Below, in pieces: positions 1-12,700 of a stretch of 64,000 nt of DNA. This DNA comes from Bimastos eiseni (taxonomy: Eukaryota > Annelida > Clitellata > Crassiclitellata > Lumbricidae). Numbering within the stretch: the stretch's first letter is position 1; every line of letters starts with the position of its first letter. Made by a program: the position numbers and the translations under genes. Location: positions 2,204,295 through 2,268,294 of the forward strand of contig OY365817.1 of assembly GCA_959347315.1 (NCBI GenBank), written 5' to 3'. The notes beneath the pieces were generated by a model, which worked only from the letters and a program-made list of their open reading frames with translations, searched no databases and had not been told where the DNA came from.

Positions 1-641
1 AACATTAATGCGCTGACCTTGAATAAACATTGATGGCCTTTCATCGTCCATGCCGTCTTGATCGCTCGTGCAAGGTTTTATAATAACGTATTCAAGCTTG
101 GCCCACTTCAGTAAGGTTTGAGACTGAGAACAGGTCAAATTCTGGAAGTATCAGAACAGTAATCGAGATTGATTTTGTGAACTTAGATCATTTAAAAAAT
201 TAACAAGTTAAAGTCAAAGCATTGGTTTACCAAGACCCTCTTTTATTTGTAGATACCAGAAACCCTGACGTCGACGGACACATACCTGAAAAAGAGTTGA
301 AAGATGCCCGACTGAGTTGCAAACTTTACGCAAGCCAAGTTAAGTGAAAGAGGGTAAAAATAGTCTCGCGCTTCTCATCACAATTTAAGTTCAGATGATG
401 AAGTAGAGATTTGGATAAGGTTTAAGTAAAAGACGGCTTCTTCTTTTCCCTGTTTCAACCTTGGACACATATTTTTTAATAGGATATAATTATAGTACTC
501 CCACTAACACAGCCTTACAAGAATCTGACAAATCCCGACTACAGTAAGAATCAGATAGAGCATTGTGCAAATACCATATATCAGCAGCCTGACCAGTAGT
601 TACTCATTATGGAGTTCTCGAATTACTAGAACGAGTATAAG
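1..641. other. No feature recognised
   Basis: Unique-looking AT-rich sequence; no open frame, repeat or RNA motif that I could support. Confidence 0.5.
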
Positions 642-938
642 CTAGTACCCTGCCTTGATTTGTATTCCGTGGATAAAACTACGGACCCAAACTGTAATAG
701 GTCGACACAGTTGCCGTGTATCAAACCCTTTCGCCAAAACCATTCGGAACCACCTCGGGAATCTCGGATTACAGTGACGCAATGCTTGCCCTGGAAGCCA
801 GCCCACCGCCTGTAAGTCTCCGCCGTAGCGAGCGATTAAGAGACCGTCAGCACCCGGACTTTGGTTGCTATGGAGAGTAGGGCCGCCCTTATCGTGGCCT
901 GCCTGTGAGTGGAGATCTGGATTGAGAAGGGAAAACAT
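642..938 (-). other. Unassigned 98-codon open frame in a less AT-rich patch
   Basis: A Met-initiated frame of 98 codons in a patch (about 640-1130) richer in G+C than its surroundings. I see no domain, signal peptide or repeat (motifs such as RFPRWFRMVLAKGFDTRQL are unfamiliar). It could be a transposon scrap, an exon of an upstream gene, or chance. Confidence 0.15.
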
Positions 939-1352
939 CCATAGGTAATGAACGAAGTAAGCGTTCTGTGGCGGTCTCGTTTTCTACCCCGCTTCTGGGG
1001 TCAATTTGTAAAGGATCCGATTCTACCCTGCTTCTCATGTATCAAACTGCCGCGCGTTCGGTTCACCACCCCTAAGCTTCCGGTACCCCAGGAGGTGGTT
1101 CAGCAGATTTTCCGAGTTCGATAGTCCGGTGAGTAAGTATGGCTTTTTGGCGCAATGTTGAGGACAATTATCAATGTTGACAACGCAGTTTAGTTTCAAT
1201 GAACAGACTGACAAGCGTTCTACGAACTTCGTATTTATTCATAAAGATTAAAAAACTGATTAACTGACTGCAACTCAAACAGTAATCGACTGTCGAAACG
1301 ACAGCACTCTAACCAAATGTCCGAAAACTTCCCTCTCTCTCTTCTCTCCTTG

Positions 1353-1418
<66 letters not shown>
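1353..1418. repeat. (CT)n microsatellite
   Basis: About 66 bp of near-pure CT with one interruption. Open frames across it on both strands are repeat artefacts. Confidence 0.95.
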
Positions 1419-1419
<1 letters not shown>

Positions 1420-1422
<3 letters not shown>

Positions 1423-2289
1423 ATGTTCGAATCTCGTTTTGGACTCGTCCCTTAATGTTCAACAGTCCGGCTAATTATACTTTTAATTGTCGATATAATG
1501 TATCTTAGTCCCAAGTCGGCAGCCCACAAATAAGCCTACACGGAATGCAGCCTACATCTCAAGTAGACTGCCAATTTGACCAACCAAAAGCCATCGGTAT
1601 GAATAACCCATATTATGTAACTGAAAATTTGAAACATAATTCACACTGCTCAAGTTTTATTAACTTAATTTCAGCAACTTTCTAGAATCTAGATAGTGAT
1701 CAGATTTCATTTTAATTGGTCACTTTTGCAACCCTTTGCCTACGGGCCTGCTGATTTAGTACTAGAACGCACATGTCTTGCTGAATAGGCCTACTCTCTC
1801 TTCAGTTCTATGGTCTCGTTGCTGCAAAACCTCTCCATGCATCCAATGGCATCCAGCATGCACTTCATCAGAATTTCTGACTTCTTTGGTCAATGTAAAC
1901 ATCAATGAGATGGTCATTCACAAATGAAGTAGATTTCTGCAGTAAAAGCTGCCACGTGACTTGGACGTTGCTATCTTGGCGCAGTGCTTCAAATTTTGCC
2001 CTACAGTTGACGTCAACTTTGCTGCCATTCCCAGATCAACAGAGATCTACAGAATACTGATGCCTTGCAGTTGAGGGAAAACAAAGTAGGCCTAATAATG
2101 AATCTGACATTCTTGAGACGTTGCGAGTAGTCATGGGCTCCAGAAACTGACACTGAGTATTCACCCGTATATGAAGAGAGGGCTGGAATCCCCTGGATAG
2201 CAGGCTACTACACAGAATCTTTGGATGGTCGCATTAACTGCAAGCTACTATTCTACAATTCCAGCCCAAGAATATCAATAATATCAAGT
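1420..2289. other. No feature recognised
   Basis: Unique-looking intergenic sequence with no coding or repeat signal found. Confidence 0.4.
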
Positions 2290-3215
2290 ACAAAGAGTGG
2301 GTACTCTTTGCCTACTAAAAAGTCGGATGTTGCAAATTTGATTAATGCGCTGTGAAGCGCAATCCCATCTAGGTATGGTGTGGGCAGCCTAAGCCCTCGA
2401 GCCCACTCATCGCCCACAAATTAGTTGGATATTGCAAATGTTGGTTAATGGGCCGCTACGCATAACCCCATCTGGGTGTGATGTGGGCAGCCCAAGCCCA
2501 CGAACCCACTCATCACCTACTAAAAGTTGACTAATGGGCTGCGAAGCGTAATCCCATCTGGGCGAGATGTGGGCACGCCGAGCCCTCGATCCCACTCATC
2601 GCCCACAAAAAAGTTGGGGTTTTCAAATGTCGTTTAATGGGATGCTAAGCATAATCCCATCTGGGTGTGATGTGGGCAGCCCAAGCCCACGAACCCTTTT
2701 TCCCTACTAAGAAGTCGGATGTTCAAAAGTTGGTTAATGGGCTGCGAAGCGTAATCCCATATGGGCGTGATGTGGGCAGCCCATGCCCTCGAGCCCACTC
2801 ATCGCTCACAAAAAAGTTGGATATTGCAAATGTTGGTTAATGGGATGCTAAGCATAATCCAATCTGGGTGTGATGTGGGCATCGCCTAGTAATATGTCGG
2901 ACATTGCAAATGTTGGTTAATGGGCTGCGAAGCGTAATCCCATATGAGCCTGATGTGGGCAGCCCTCGAGCCCATTCATCGCCCATCCAAAGTTGTATAT
3001 TGAAAAAATTGGTTAATGGGTTGCTAAGCGCAATCCCATTTGGGCGTGATGTTGACATCCCAAGCCATCGAGCCCACTCATCTCACATTCAAAGTCGGAT
3101 ATTGCAAATGTTGGTCAATGGGAAGCTAAGCATAATTCCATCTGAGTGTGGTGTGGGCAGCCCAAGCCCACGAACCCACTCATCGCCCACTTTTTTTTTC
3201 GGGTAATGGGCTCCT
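2290..3215 (+). repeat. Tandem array of ~100-bp units, two alternating unit types
   Basis: Nine full units and one partial, anchored on TTAATGGG at about 2342, 2445, 2531, 2632, 2733, 2836, 2916, 3012 and 3114, with spacings of 80-103 bp. Each has TAATCCCATCTGGG, GATGTGGGCAGCCCAAGCCC and CCACTCATCGCCCAC. One type has GCTGCGAAGCGTAATCC, the other GATGCTAAGCATAATCC, and they largely alternate, suggesting growth by ~200-bp dimers. The frames at 2407-3206 are artefacts of the array. Confidence 0.9.
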
Positions 3216-4365
3216 CATCTCATCTCGATATGGGCATGTTGGCAGAGGTGGGAGAGGGGGTCCCGAGAAACTGTACGTACGCAAATATAACTGTATAATT
3301 ATTTCGTCCGCAATACAGAATATGAAAATCAGAAATATAAACCCAATCACAGACTATATTCCTGCTTAATCAATTTTATGTAGCCTTAAAACGGTTTCAA
3401 ATGCAAGTGTTGTTAGTGTTTTATTTCTTTATAACAGTTAAAAAATTTAAGCTGTAAAACTATGGTGCTTAACAAAACAAAATAGCCTGTGATAAAATCA
3501 ATGTCTTATAGATGTATTAGCTGTTTAACCTTTGCATTAGGGGTAGAGCTTAAATGTACGTACGCATGGGGAGGGGTCCACGAAATGTATACACTACGTG
3601 AAACAGGGAGAGGGGAGTTCTGAAAATCCGATTTTTTAACGTACGTAACATGTGGATGGGCCCTAAACGGCAGATTCTGTGGCTTGTATATACGCATCAT
3701 ATATCTATTACACAAATAAATCATATAATTATTTATAATGTACTTTCTACCCTAATCCTCCTTCACTGCCAAGCTTTCTCGTAATGAACAAAACCCGCCT
3801 TCGCTGCTCTTTCTACTTCTCTCTGTGAAACGGATTCATATAAATGTGAACTAACCCCTTGACTCGAAGCAGCGAGCTTGAGTAATCTGGTCTCATTTCT
3901 GTGCTTTAGTTACTGTGCTTTAGTTTAGACTTTAGAGTTGGCTACGTAACGCTGTTTTAGAGTGTGCGATTGTTAATGTATTTAATGAACACTTTGGAAT
4001 ATGTCGATTTGGTGGAATTTATTTTAAGTTGTTTTGCTAGATATAATCATTGAATGGTATCTCAAAGTGATATTTTGAGTGAGGTTTTCAATTATAGGCC
4101 TATCTTCTAAATGACCGCTGGATAGCCTACCTATATGATAACGAAACATTATCATTTCCCAATAATTCGCTTATGATTTCTAACAGATGGTCGCCACAGA
4201 CTATTACGTCATCCAGTGTTGAATCTGTATTCAATGCTTAGTCTGTGCAACGGCCAAGCGGAGCAGAAGCGCTACGCTACAGCTATCGCTTAGAAACCAT
4301 CCTTGCGTAGAAATCGCTACTTACTTTTAGTCAAACAGAGGCGTGTAGGATTGTTCTAGGCAGGG
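3216..4365. other. 5' flank of the Ig gene, promoter not resolved
   Basis: AT-rich. GTACGTAC-type palindromes occur near 3273, 3555 and 3640. 3845-3905 resembles repeat family B. The last ~200 bp before the ATG probably include the 5' UTR, but I could not identify a TATA box or start site with confidence. Confidence 0.3.
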
Positions 4366-4465
4366 ATGGAGCGGCTGAATATTAGAAAACAATCGTCAAA
4401 TGGTTTTGTTTTAACCTGTTTATTTTTATTGCTGTCGGCGGTTCTCGCATTTGCCGCTGAAACGG
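4366..4465 (+). CDS. Ig-gene exon 1: start codon and signal peptide
   Basis: Residues 1-33 plus one base. The ATG at 4366 has G at -3 and +4, and a TAG lies in the same frame at 4357-4359, so it is the first Met of its frame. A short basic N-region is followed by the hydrophobic core [17 protein letters not shown], ending in small residues typical of signal-peptidase sites. The donor is G|GTGAGT (phase 1). The next exon lies 24.7 kb downstream. Confidence 0.8.
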
Positions 4466-6647
4466 GTGAGTGATTGTACACGACTTACTCTCATTTCTTG
4501 ATGTTAACAGTTCGTGTTTCAACAGGCGCTCTATGAATTACGTGCATTCATTCATAAATACACAAAGGGCCTACGTGCAACTCAAACATACATGCATGCA
4601 TACATCAGAAGTTAGATGAACTGAAATGTCTGATAATATTTTTATCATCTTCCCAGTTTTCATTCCTTTGTCCTCTTACCTTAACTAAGTTCCTTTGATT
4701 ACCTTACCTAACCGTACCTTACCATATACCCTATATTACTCTAAGTTCTTTTACATTACCCTAGCCAAGTGAGTTATAGTTGTTGGTGGTTCACTGGGTG
4801 TATGGGGAATTTCCTACAAGGGTTCAGAATCTCTTTCATTGAGGATACTCTACCCCCACATGTCACTGCAGATTATCTGCAGTTGAGATTATCTGCAGCT
4901 TTGGTGCAGTGCGGCCCAAGGGAGTCATTGTTTTTGGCCGTATTCTCCTATTCATAAGATTTGATCATAGGACTTTACCGCAAGACTTGACCGCATGACT
5001 TGTACGCAAGACTTCCAGATCATGCATCTGCTGTCTTGGGACTGAACTTCTGGATTCATTGAAGCAAGGTGTTTATACACCATCGGTCGGAAGCTTTTGA
5101 ATTACACACAGGCTCAATAGAAGTTGACGATTACAATTGCAATTAGCCATATGTATAGTGCATGAGTGGATCTTTTCCTATCACTAGTGGCTTCTACACA
5201 ATGGAAGCCTTGGAGCAATTGCTCCATCCAAGAAATATGAGATTTTCATTCTTGTCTCAAATAGTTTAGAAATTAGGGGAGTTTGTGGGAGATGGGGAAG
5301 TTGCTCTAATGATGTGAGGGGGGAATTGAAGCCCCTGCCTATCAATGGTTCAATTTGCTTCCACTTAAAATACAGGCTTACAATGTTTCTCAACAGCTTT
5401 TAATGATTTCTTCCTGCTGGTTTGGACTATCTCCAATTAAATATAAATTTTCAATGGATTCACCTATTTTCCCAAGTTTCCATATTCTTGAATAGATGCA
5501 CCACTTTAGCTGTTGTTTGTGCTATAGCTGTTGCTCTTCTTGGATTAACAATATCTATCATAATATCAATTACCCATAATGATACACCCACTGAAGAGTG
5601 TCTGGCTGGCATATAAAATGATTTGCACGCCCTTCTCTTTAATCTAGGTTTTCGTCTGGCACATCCGACAACCGGAACGCTGGAGTCAATTTTTACCAGA
5701 TATTTAGCAAGTGTACACCTATATGGTTTCTCTTCTTGGCGCGAGATTTGTGCGAATTCTCGCGCAGGCAGAGTGTGTGTACAACTTTGTACACTTTGTG
5801 TTTGTGGGGTGGGTGGTTGTAACCGCAGGGAGGCTGAGCCTAGACGGTCATTTGACACCTCAACAGGCCAGCAATGAGGAGGGTCACTTCAAGAGCCTCG
5901 GGTGCATGTCTTCCACCCTCCTTATAAATTAATGAACCCCATGCCCTAGTTAGGCGCGGTCAAACACGTGGGGCTGGGTGACAACTGAAAAGAGCTGAGC
6001 TCAAGGCAAGGGTTCCTTGCACTATGGCAGTGCCTGTCCTAAGTATGGATACAGATGGAGGTTTTTTGTGCTCCTGAGTAGTAACCTTAAAGGGGCGCTA
6101 CAGGAATCTTCGCAATTGATGAATGAATGAATTAAATTAATTAATGACCGCCATTATATATAGATCGTAGTAGCTTCAGTTTAACACCTCGTGTGTTATA
6201 ACAATGATAATTAACTCCTCTTCAGAGTGGAAACAGTGGCTGAGTTCAATAATTATGTATCCTGCTGAACAATTAGAAGTTGGCCGTACAGGACTTATGT
6301 ATAGATTGGCCAGCCTACTAAACCAGACATCCAATTGACCCCTTTGTCCGGTTCCAAGGTCCCTCCGTAGTTTTACCCATGGTTGGAAAAGCCCAGTCTC
6401 AACTGAAAACATCCGTCTTCTATCCACCATCCACTGTTGTTAGCGCTTCTATCTGCCCCATTCCTCAGGGTTTCCACTAGCTCTTCAAAAAATCTTGCCC
6501 AATCCATCCACTCCACTCCACCTCCTGATGGAACCGTTCAAACTAACTTAAACTTGGATGAACTATATTGAAAGTTCTATTGGGAACTCAAAGCTTCAAT
6601 GTATACTATTTCCTTCCTATCTCCCTGCACAATTCCCTGGGTATCCT

Positions 6648-6733
<86 letters not shown>

Positions 6734-9700
6734 AATAAATTTACTTCCTAATATGTGAATAGTTTTTAACTATTACAAGCTTTTGAGTACTATAAGCCGG
6801 CCACATAAACAGTCTGGAGACACAGAAAAGCATTCAAACTAACTTAAACTTCGCTGAACTATACTGAGAGTTCTATTGGGAACTCCAAGCTTCAATGTAA
6901 ACTATTTGAACCAGATAAACTCCTTGAGAAGCGGTTTGAAATGGAAAGGCTGGTGCCTAGAATATCTGTCCAGGTCTTTCTCAATATCTAGTTAATTATG
7001 CAATCAGTCAACTCTGAAACAAGACACCTTGTAACAAATAACCTTAGTGAGTGAGGCCATAAATTCCTCAGTAGTCAAATTATAGCAAAACAGTGCCCTA
7101 TGTCTATAGTTATTTCACATACCGTTCCAGCAGTGCCAGTGCTTTATGAGCTGATAAAATTAATTAACTGAGAGTAATTAAGAAAGTGAATCACAGCCCT
7201 TAGAGACAGACAAGCGTAATTGTCCTGTAACCTGATCATTTTATCTAGCCCTATGCTGTGTGAGGCACAAGCCAAATCACGAGCGCCACCGTCGCCTCAT
7301 CGTGGCAAAGAGGTTGTCCAAGAGATACCGAGTGAGGAGACAGGTACAGGTATGAAGTGCTAGAGACTTCATATTCCGACTTCTGCATACGAGAGTCTGT
7401 GTGGCCAGACAGACAGACAGGGGTTCTTCCTCGCCGTCTCATCCAACCAACAGCGTACGGTCAGTGTACTCCTTGTAGCAGAGTAGGAGAGGACTCACAT
7501 CTATGGGGTATAAATCTCTAACCAAGTTTCTACCCTGGCAAGGATCTAAACACCTACCCCATAAATGACAGTCAAGCACAATAACCATTATGTTATTTAG
7601 CATACCTTGGTTGTATAATAGAAGCTGAAGCTCCAATGAATCACACAGCAACTCTTAGAGAAAGATCATGCGTGCATATGGATGTTAATACATTTGAGCA
7701 TATAGCCTTTAGCATTACTTCAGCTTAACTACCGTCTAAAGGAAACATCAGTTTATGTTGATCAAAATTATAATATTCACTCACATAAGATTGAAATGAT
7801 TAGAACTGACAAAGACCCACAAATGTAACAAAGTCTTTTGGCCACATAGGTCGATTATAGCTATTAATCTATTATGCCCAATATGAATAAACAAACGTTA
7901 CAATCGCCCCTATGGCCTGTACTCTCGTAGTGCCAGTCTGACGCGTGGATTAAAGAGGAGGGCGACGCTAATCACTTTTGTTATAAAAAACCTTGATAAA
8001 CAGGAAACCACTGATGTGTTAGAAAGTCTAAGGTATACGCCGCATCCGTAACTCATTCGCAAAACACAAGCAACAGCTAAACCCATTCGGAGAACGAAAG
8101 GCTACAAAAAAGGGCAATACTGTTATTTGATAATAATAATTATAATAATAGTAGTAATAATAATAATCATCATTTAATTTCAAACTGACGAAATGCAATC
8201 TGATTTCAAGTACAGTATGAACGAATGATGACAAGTTACTGCAGGAGTCGAATTTAACTGCCGGCAGCCATGCAAGGCGTCCATTACGCTAAACATGTAA
8301 TTTAGCCAACACCAACCAAAAGAAGGACTAGTCAACCTTACGTGGCAAATGGATAACCTTTTACACATCGTGGTCCACCAATTATAATATTCCTGAAGCC
8401 GAGGGCCGCAATAGTAAACTTAAAGCACCGACTACATGTCATTGAAAATTATTAATTGAATTAAATATGTACTATGGAATAACTATACTGTAGATCCGCC
8501 ACTGAATGTGGTGGTAGAGAGTAACACTGACGTAATTCAGAATGGATATCGCACTGGAGTCAAGGTGCTGTGTGGTAAATGGTTCTTTTCGATGGTTATT
8601 TACTGGAGTGATGCATGTCTTTACACTTATATTCAATTTACGGGCTTATTATATGCATATCATATTTAGTTTTCATGAGGTGGGTATGTATGGATTGTAG
8701 ATCGCCCATGTTTGTTGAAGTGTATCTCTATCTGTCTTTCTGCCTGCGTGTATTTGTGTATCTCTGTATCCGTCTGCCGGAGTGTATCTTAATTCCCCTC
8801 TGAGGATGTGCTTGTCTGTATACCTGTATGTCTCTCTTCCTATAGACGTGTATCAGCCTCCCTGCCTCTCTGCCTCCCTGCCTCCCTGCCTCTCTGCCTC
8901 TCTGCCTCCCTGTGTGTCTATCGGTCTGTCCTTTCCTTCCAGTGCAGTGGATTTGTCAGTCTGAATAGTCTGTCTCTGTGTCTGTCTCTGTGTCTGTCTC
9001 TGTGTCTGTCTCTGTGTCTGTCTCTGTGTCTGTCTCTGTGTCTGTCTCTGTGTCTGTCTCTGTGTCTGTCCTTTCCTTCCCAGGTATTCTATGGTAAATG
9101 CGGTAATGCATACATCCGCCGTCTTCTGCTTTGTATCGGGTGGTGTGGTCATACGGATTCAATAAACACCCGTTGCATACCTACTTTCATCGCTAATTTA
9201 AAAGTGGACGCTTTGCCCCGGCAGCCACTCCGTGCGCCCTGCCCGTGCCCTGCCCGCCCGTTGAGGGCCGCGCCCACCTTGGCCTGCCCAGCACGGGTGA
9301 GGGGGGCGTGGAGGGTAGGGTCTGTTGACTAATATTTCCTGAGCGTATAATTGATGGCCAAATTTGTCTGACCGCATCGTCGGTTGAGGAAGCGAGGAGC
9401 CTAGAGGGGGGGAGGTAACCTAGGGGTGGGTCGACCTCCGTTGGGGCTGCACTTCGTTTAATACCTATATGTTGGAGCTGAAGGAATGGGGCTACTCACC
9501 TGTTGCCAATCCACTCTCGACCACCCCACGCATTCACACACACACACACGCACGCACGCACGCAGACATGCATTATTATACAGTAACATACCATGATATA
9601 TATATATCTATAAAGTAATGTATGTGTATATATGAATTAATGTGTATTTATATAAAGTAATGTACAATGTGTAAGGCAATACATATATATATATATTATA

Positions 9701-12700
9701 TATATATATATATATACATTGATCATAGCTTCACATGTTATAGGGAGTTATATAATGTAAATACACACTCAACCATAAGTGGACACACATGTTAGATATA
9801 ATGTGAATGTATGTATGTGCATGTTTTGTGTTTATTTGGCAATGTATATTTTTTATGCTGTCTATGAGTATGTATATAAAGATATTTATATATATAAAGA
9901 TATATATATATAAAGATATATATATATATAAAGAGAGATATACATATATAAAGATATATATATATATAAAGATATATATATAAAGATATATATATATATA
10001 TATATATACATTATATTGTATGTGTGCATTTATATCTACCATTATGCTTTGTTTTTATGAGTATGCTACTCAAGTATTAAATACTTTAAAATATCAATAG
10101 TATTACAATTTGACATCTGTTAATATATGTTAGAAATATTCCTTTATTTATCCTTGATCATACACACACAACTTGCACACACACTTACACAGAAGCATAC
10201 ATGCAAGTTCGCACGGGAAGAAACTAACGCACATACAAGCACACGTACACACAGTCTCAAATGCTTTAGTCTTTATGCAGTTCGTAAGAGCCACATGTGC
10301 AGTATTCTATGCCTATTATTTTAAGTTAGCATGTGCATTAGAAATGTATTATGTCATGGTTTATGCATTGAACTGCTGTGGAGCATTCTTCATAAATATG
10401 GGCAATGTACTGTGTTTTCGTTAACGTCCAATTGCCCGTTTTTACGTCCGAATGAATTGCCCAAAATGTCCAATAGTTTCCAACGGTCAGTTACGTGCTT
10501 ACATTTGATACAAGTATATGCGGCTAACACTGAGACTGATGAGATATCAGGACTCGGACCTCCATCGGACAACCTCAATGACTTGACACAGCGCTCGGGA
10601 ATAAGCTGGTGCCCTCATTGCCCTGCTCTTGGCTTTCGAGTGGCACTTTAGAAGTTTGAAGATTACGATTGGGAGAGGAAAGAGTCGATTTCATAACGAC
10701 TATCAACATGGGTCCTTCAAATTGACTAGTTCAATTTAATGACTGCCTGCGGATATTGGAAATCGATCAGAAAAGGAGAGTGTATTGTATGGGCCCATAA
10801 CCATAAATTGTCAGTGCTGTGATTTCATATTATAACATTTTCTGTTTGTTTATGCATTGATTCTATTGTTTAAATGTATTGTACTCCTGAGTCCGGATAT
10901 GCATTTGGTTACATAAAGATTATGCTTACTTTTAACATCATATACAAAGTTTCGTTGGATCTTGAAATTGTTGTCATAAATATTGATGACAGTTTTGTCA
11001 TATACTCCCAATGGGATCCCGCTTTCAAATGAGTTATGTCCGAAATTCTAAGTCCAGACAGAGATGCGTCCTCTGTTCAGACTCTGTTTGCTTCCAGATA
11101 TGAATGATTTAGAGATGATGTTGCCAATGTGTCTCTGCCTGTTTACCTTGTCTGCTTTTTCCATGCCAGTATTTGGTCTCCAGATGCGAGGAGCAGCACA
11201 TAAAAGCGATTGGAGATATGGCAGAGGAGAAGAAGTCTTGTTGGAAGTAATCAAATGTCTCTTTCTATATCTGTTGGTCTATGTGTCTGTCTGTGTCGGT
11301 ATATGTCTGCTATCTGTGTCTCTATCTCTCTCTGTCCGTCTGTCTGTCTGTCACTGTTCGTTATTGTCTTCTTCTGTCTATCCTTGTTTTTATCTAAATG
11401 TGTTTGTGTTCGTCTGTTTGTCTGCGTCTGTCTGTGCCTGTTTGTCCATCTATGTCGCTATCTGGATGTGTCTGTGTTTGTCTGTCTGCCAGTCCGTTCT
11501 TCTGTCTTTCTCTCTGATCGTGTGTCTATCTCTGATCCTTCATGTTTTTCTGGTAATTTGCCTCCAATTCTTTTTCCATCTGCTATTGGAGCGCCCCTGG
11601 TGTCAAGTGGGTCAAACAATTGGCTGCAATTATGATACATGATCAAAATCAGTTGGTAGAAAGCCATGATAAAGTGGGTTGGTGGAAATTAATATACGAC
11701 TAAAATTCGGTTTTCGTTTAGGAGTGGCATGGGTGGAGCGGTGCAACATGAAAGAACAACGCGTGGCTTAATGTGACAACACCAGACGACAACAGAACAC
11801 AACAGTTTGTCATAATATAAAGAAGTAATTGGACAAAAAAATGAAAAAAACACAGGGACTTGGCAGATTGTCACTTTTGTTTGAAATTTACACAAGCACT
11901 ATTGAGTTTGTACATACATACACTGCACACCTACATAGGTACATAAATACCAATATATGTAGATACTTGCCTATATAAATACATACATATATGCAGAAAA
12001 CATGTGTACTTACATACATACATATAATTATGCATACACACATTCATACAAATATAATAACATACATAGACACATGTATACATACACTGTGATGCATAAA
12101 CTCATACCTGCATTCAAAGCATGATCATTATTTAAGCATTAATACCATAACATGAGTTGTGGCTGAGAGATTATTTTATCCGTTTTATATCAACACAAAT
12201 CTCCAATTGTCTACGCAGAGGTCTATTTATTGTTACAAGTTTCTGTAGACTTTATGCTTTGCAAGTTCTACAACTTAGCCTAGTAATTACCTCTTTAATG
12301 CTGCTTGAAAATGACATATCGTGTCCTCTCATCTGACGATTGATGCTGGATTTCAATTTGCCAGCAGAAAGATAATTCTAGATAGTGACGTAGGATTTAA
12401 CCTGAGGTAATAAGAACTGCTTTATATGCATTGCGCAAAACTTATGCAGACGGTCTTTGAAGGTGGCGCATTCTTCAGATAGTCTCGGCAGAACTGCCCA
12501 AAGATTTATCGCAAGCTATGCCAAGACTTCCGTCGAATTAAAGTAGCGAGATCCGCTTGTGTCGTCGTACAGACTGTCTTCACCTGCCAATAACTGTTTC
12601 CAGTAGTTTCCGTTTAGCGGACGCTGTGTTATAACAGAGATCATTAACGTCGCCCTCCTCCTTTAACCAGACTTGGGACTTGCACTGCCAGAGTGCAAGC

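Noticed and set aside
1090..1145. An exon ending at a strong GTGAGTAAGT donor at 1130
   Set aside because: The upstream open stretches are short, no protein motif is visible and no partner acceptor was found.
2290..3215. CRISPR array
   Set aside because: The units are contiguous ~100-bp tandem repeats without spacers, in an animal genome.
5422..5616. Small open frame with a hydrophobic segment ([20 protein letters not shown])
   Set aside because: There is no splice support or homology that I recognise; an AT-rich intron gives such frames by chance.
5739..5765. Inverted repeat GCGCGAGA/TCTCGCGC with an 11-nt loop
   Set aside because: The arms are only 8 bp, with no nearby gene end or element; too weak to report as functional.
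8808..9332. A 174-codon Ser/Leu/Cys-rich frame
   Set aside because: It is produced by the CTGTCTCTGTGT minisatellite and CT-rich flanks, with no coding features.
11064..11642. A 192-codon hydrophobic frame resembling a membrane protein
   Set aside because: TCTG-type simple repeats translate as Leu/Val/Cys/Ser, which mimics membrane segments; overlapping frames do the same.
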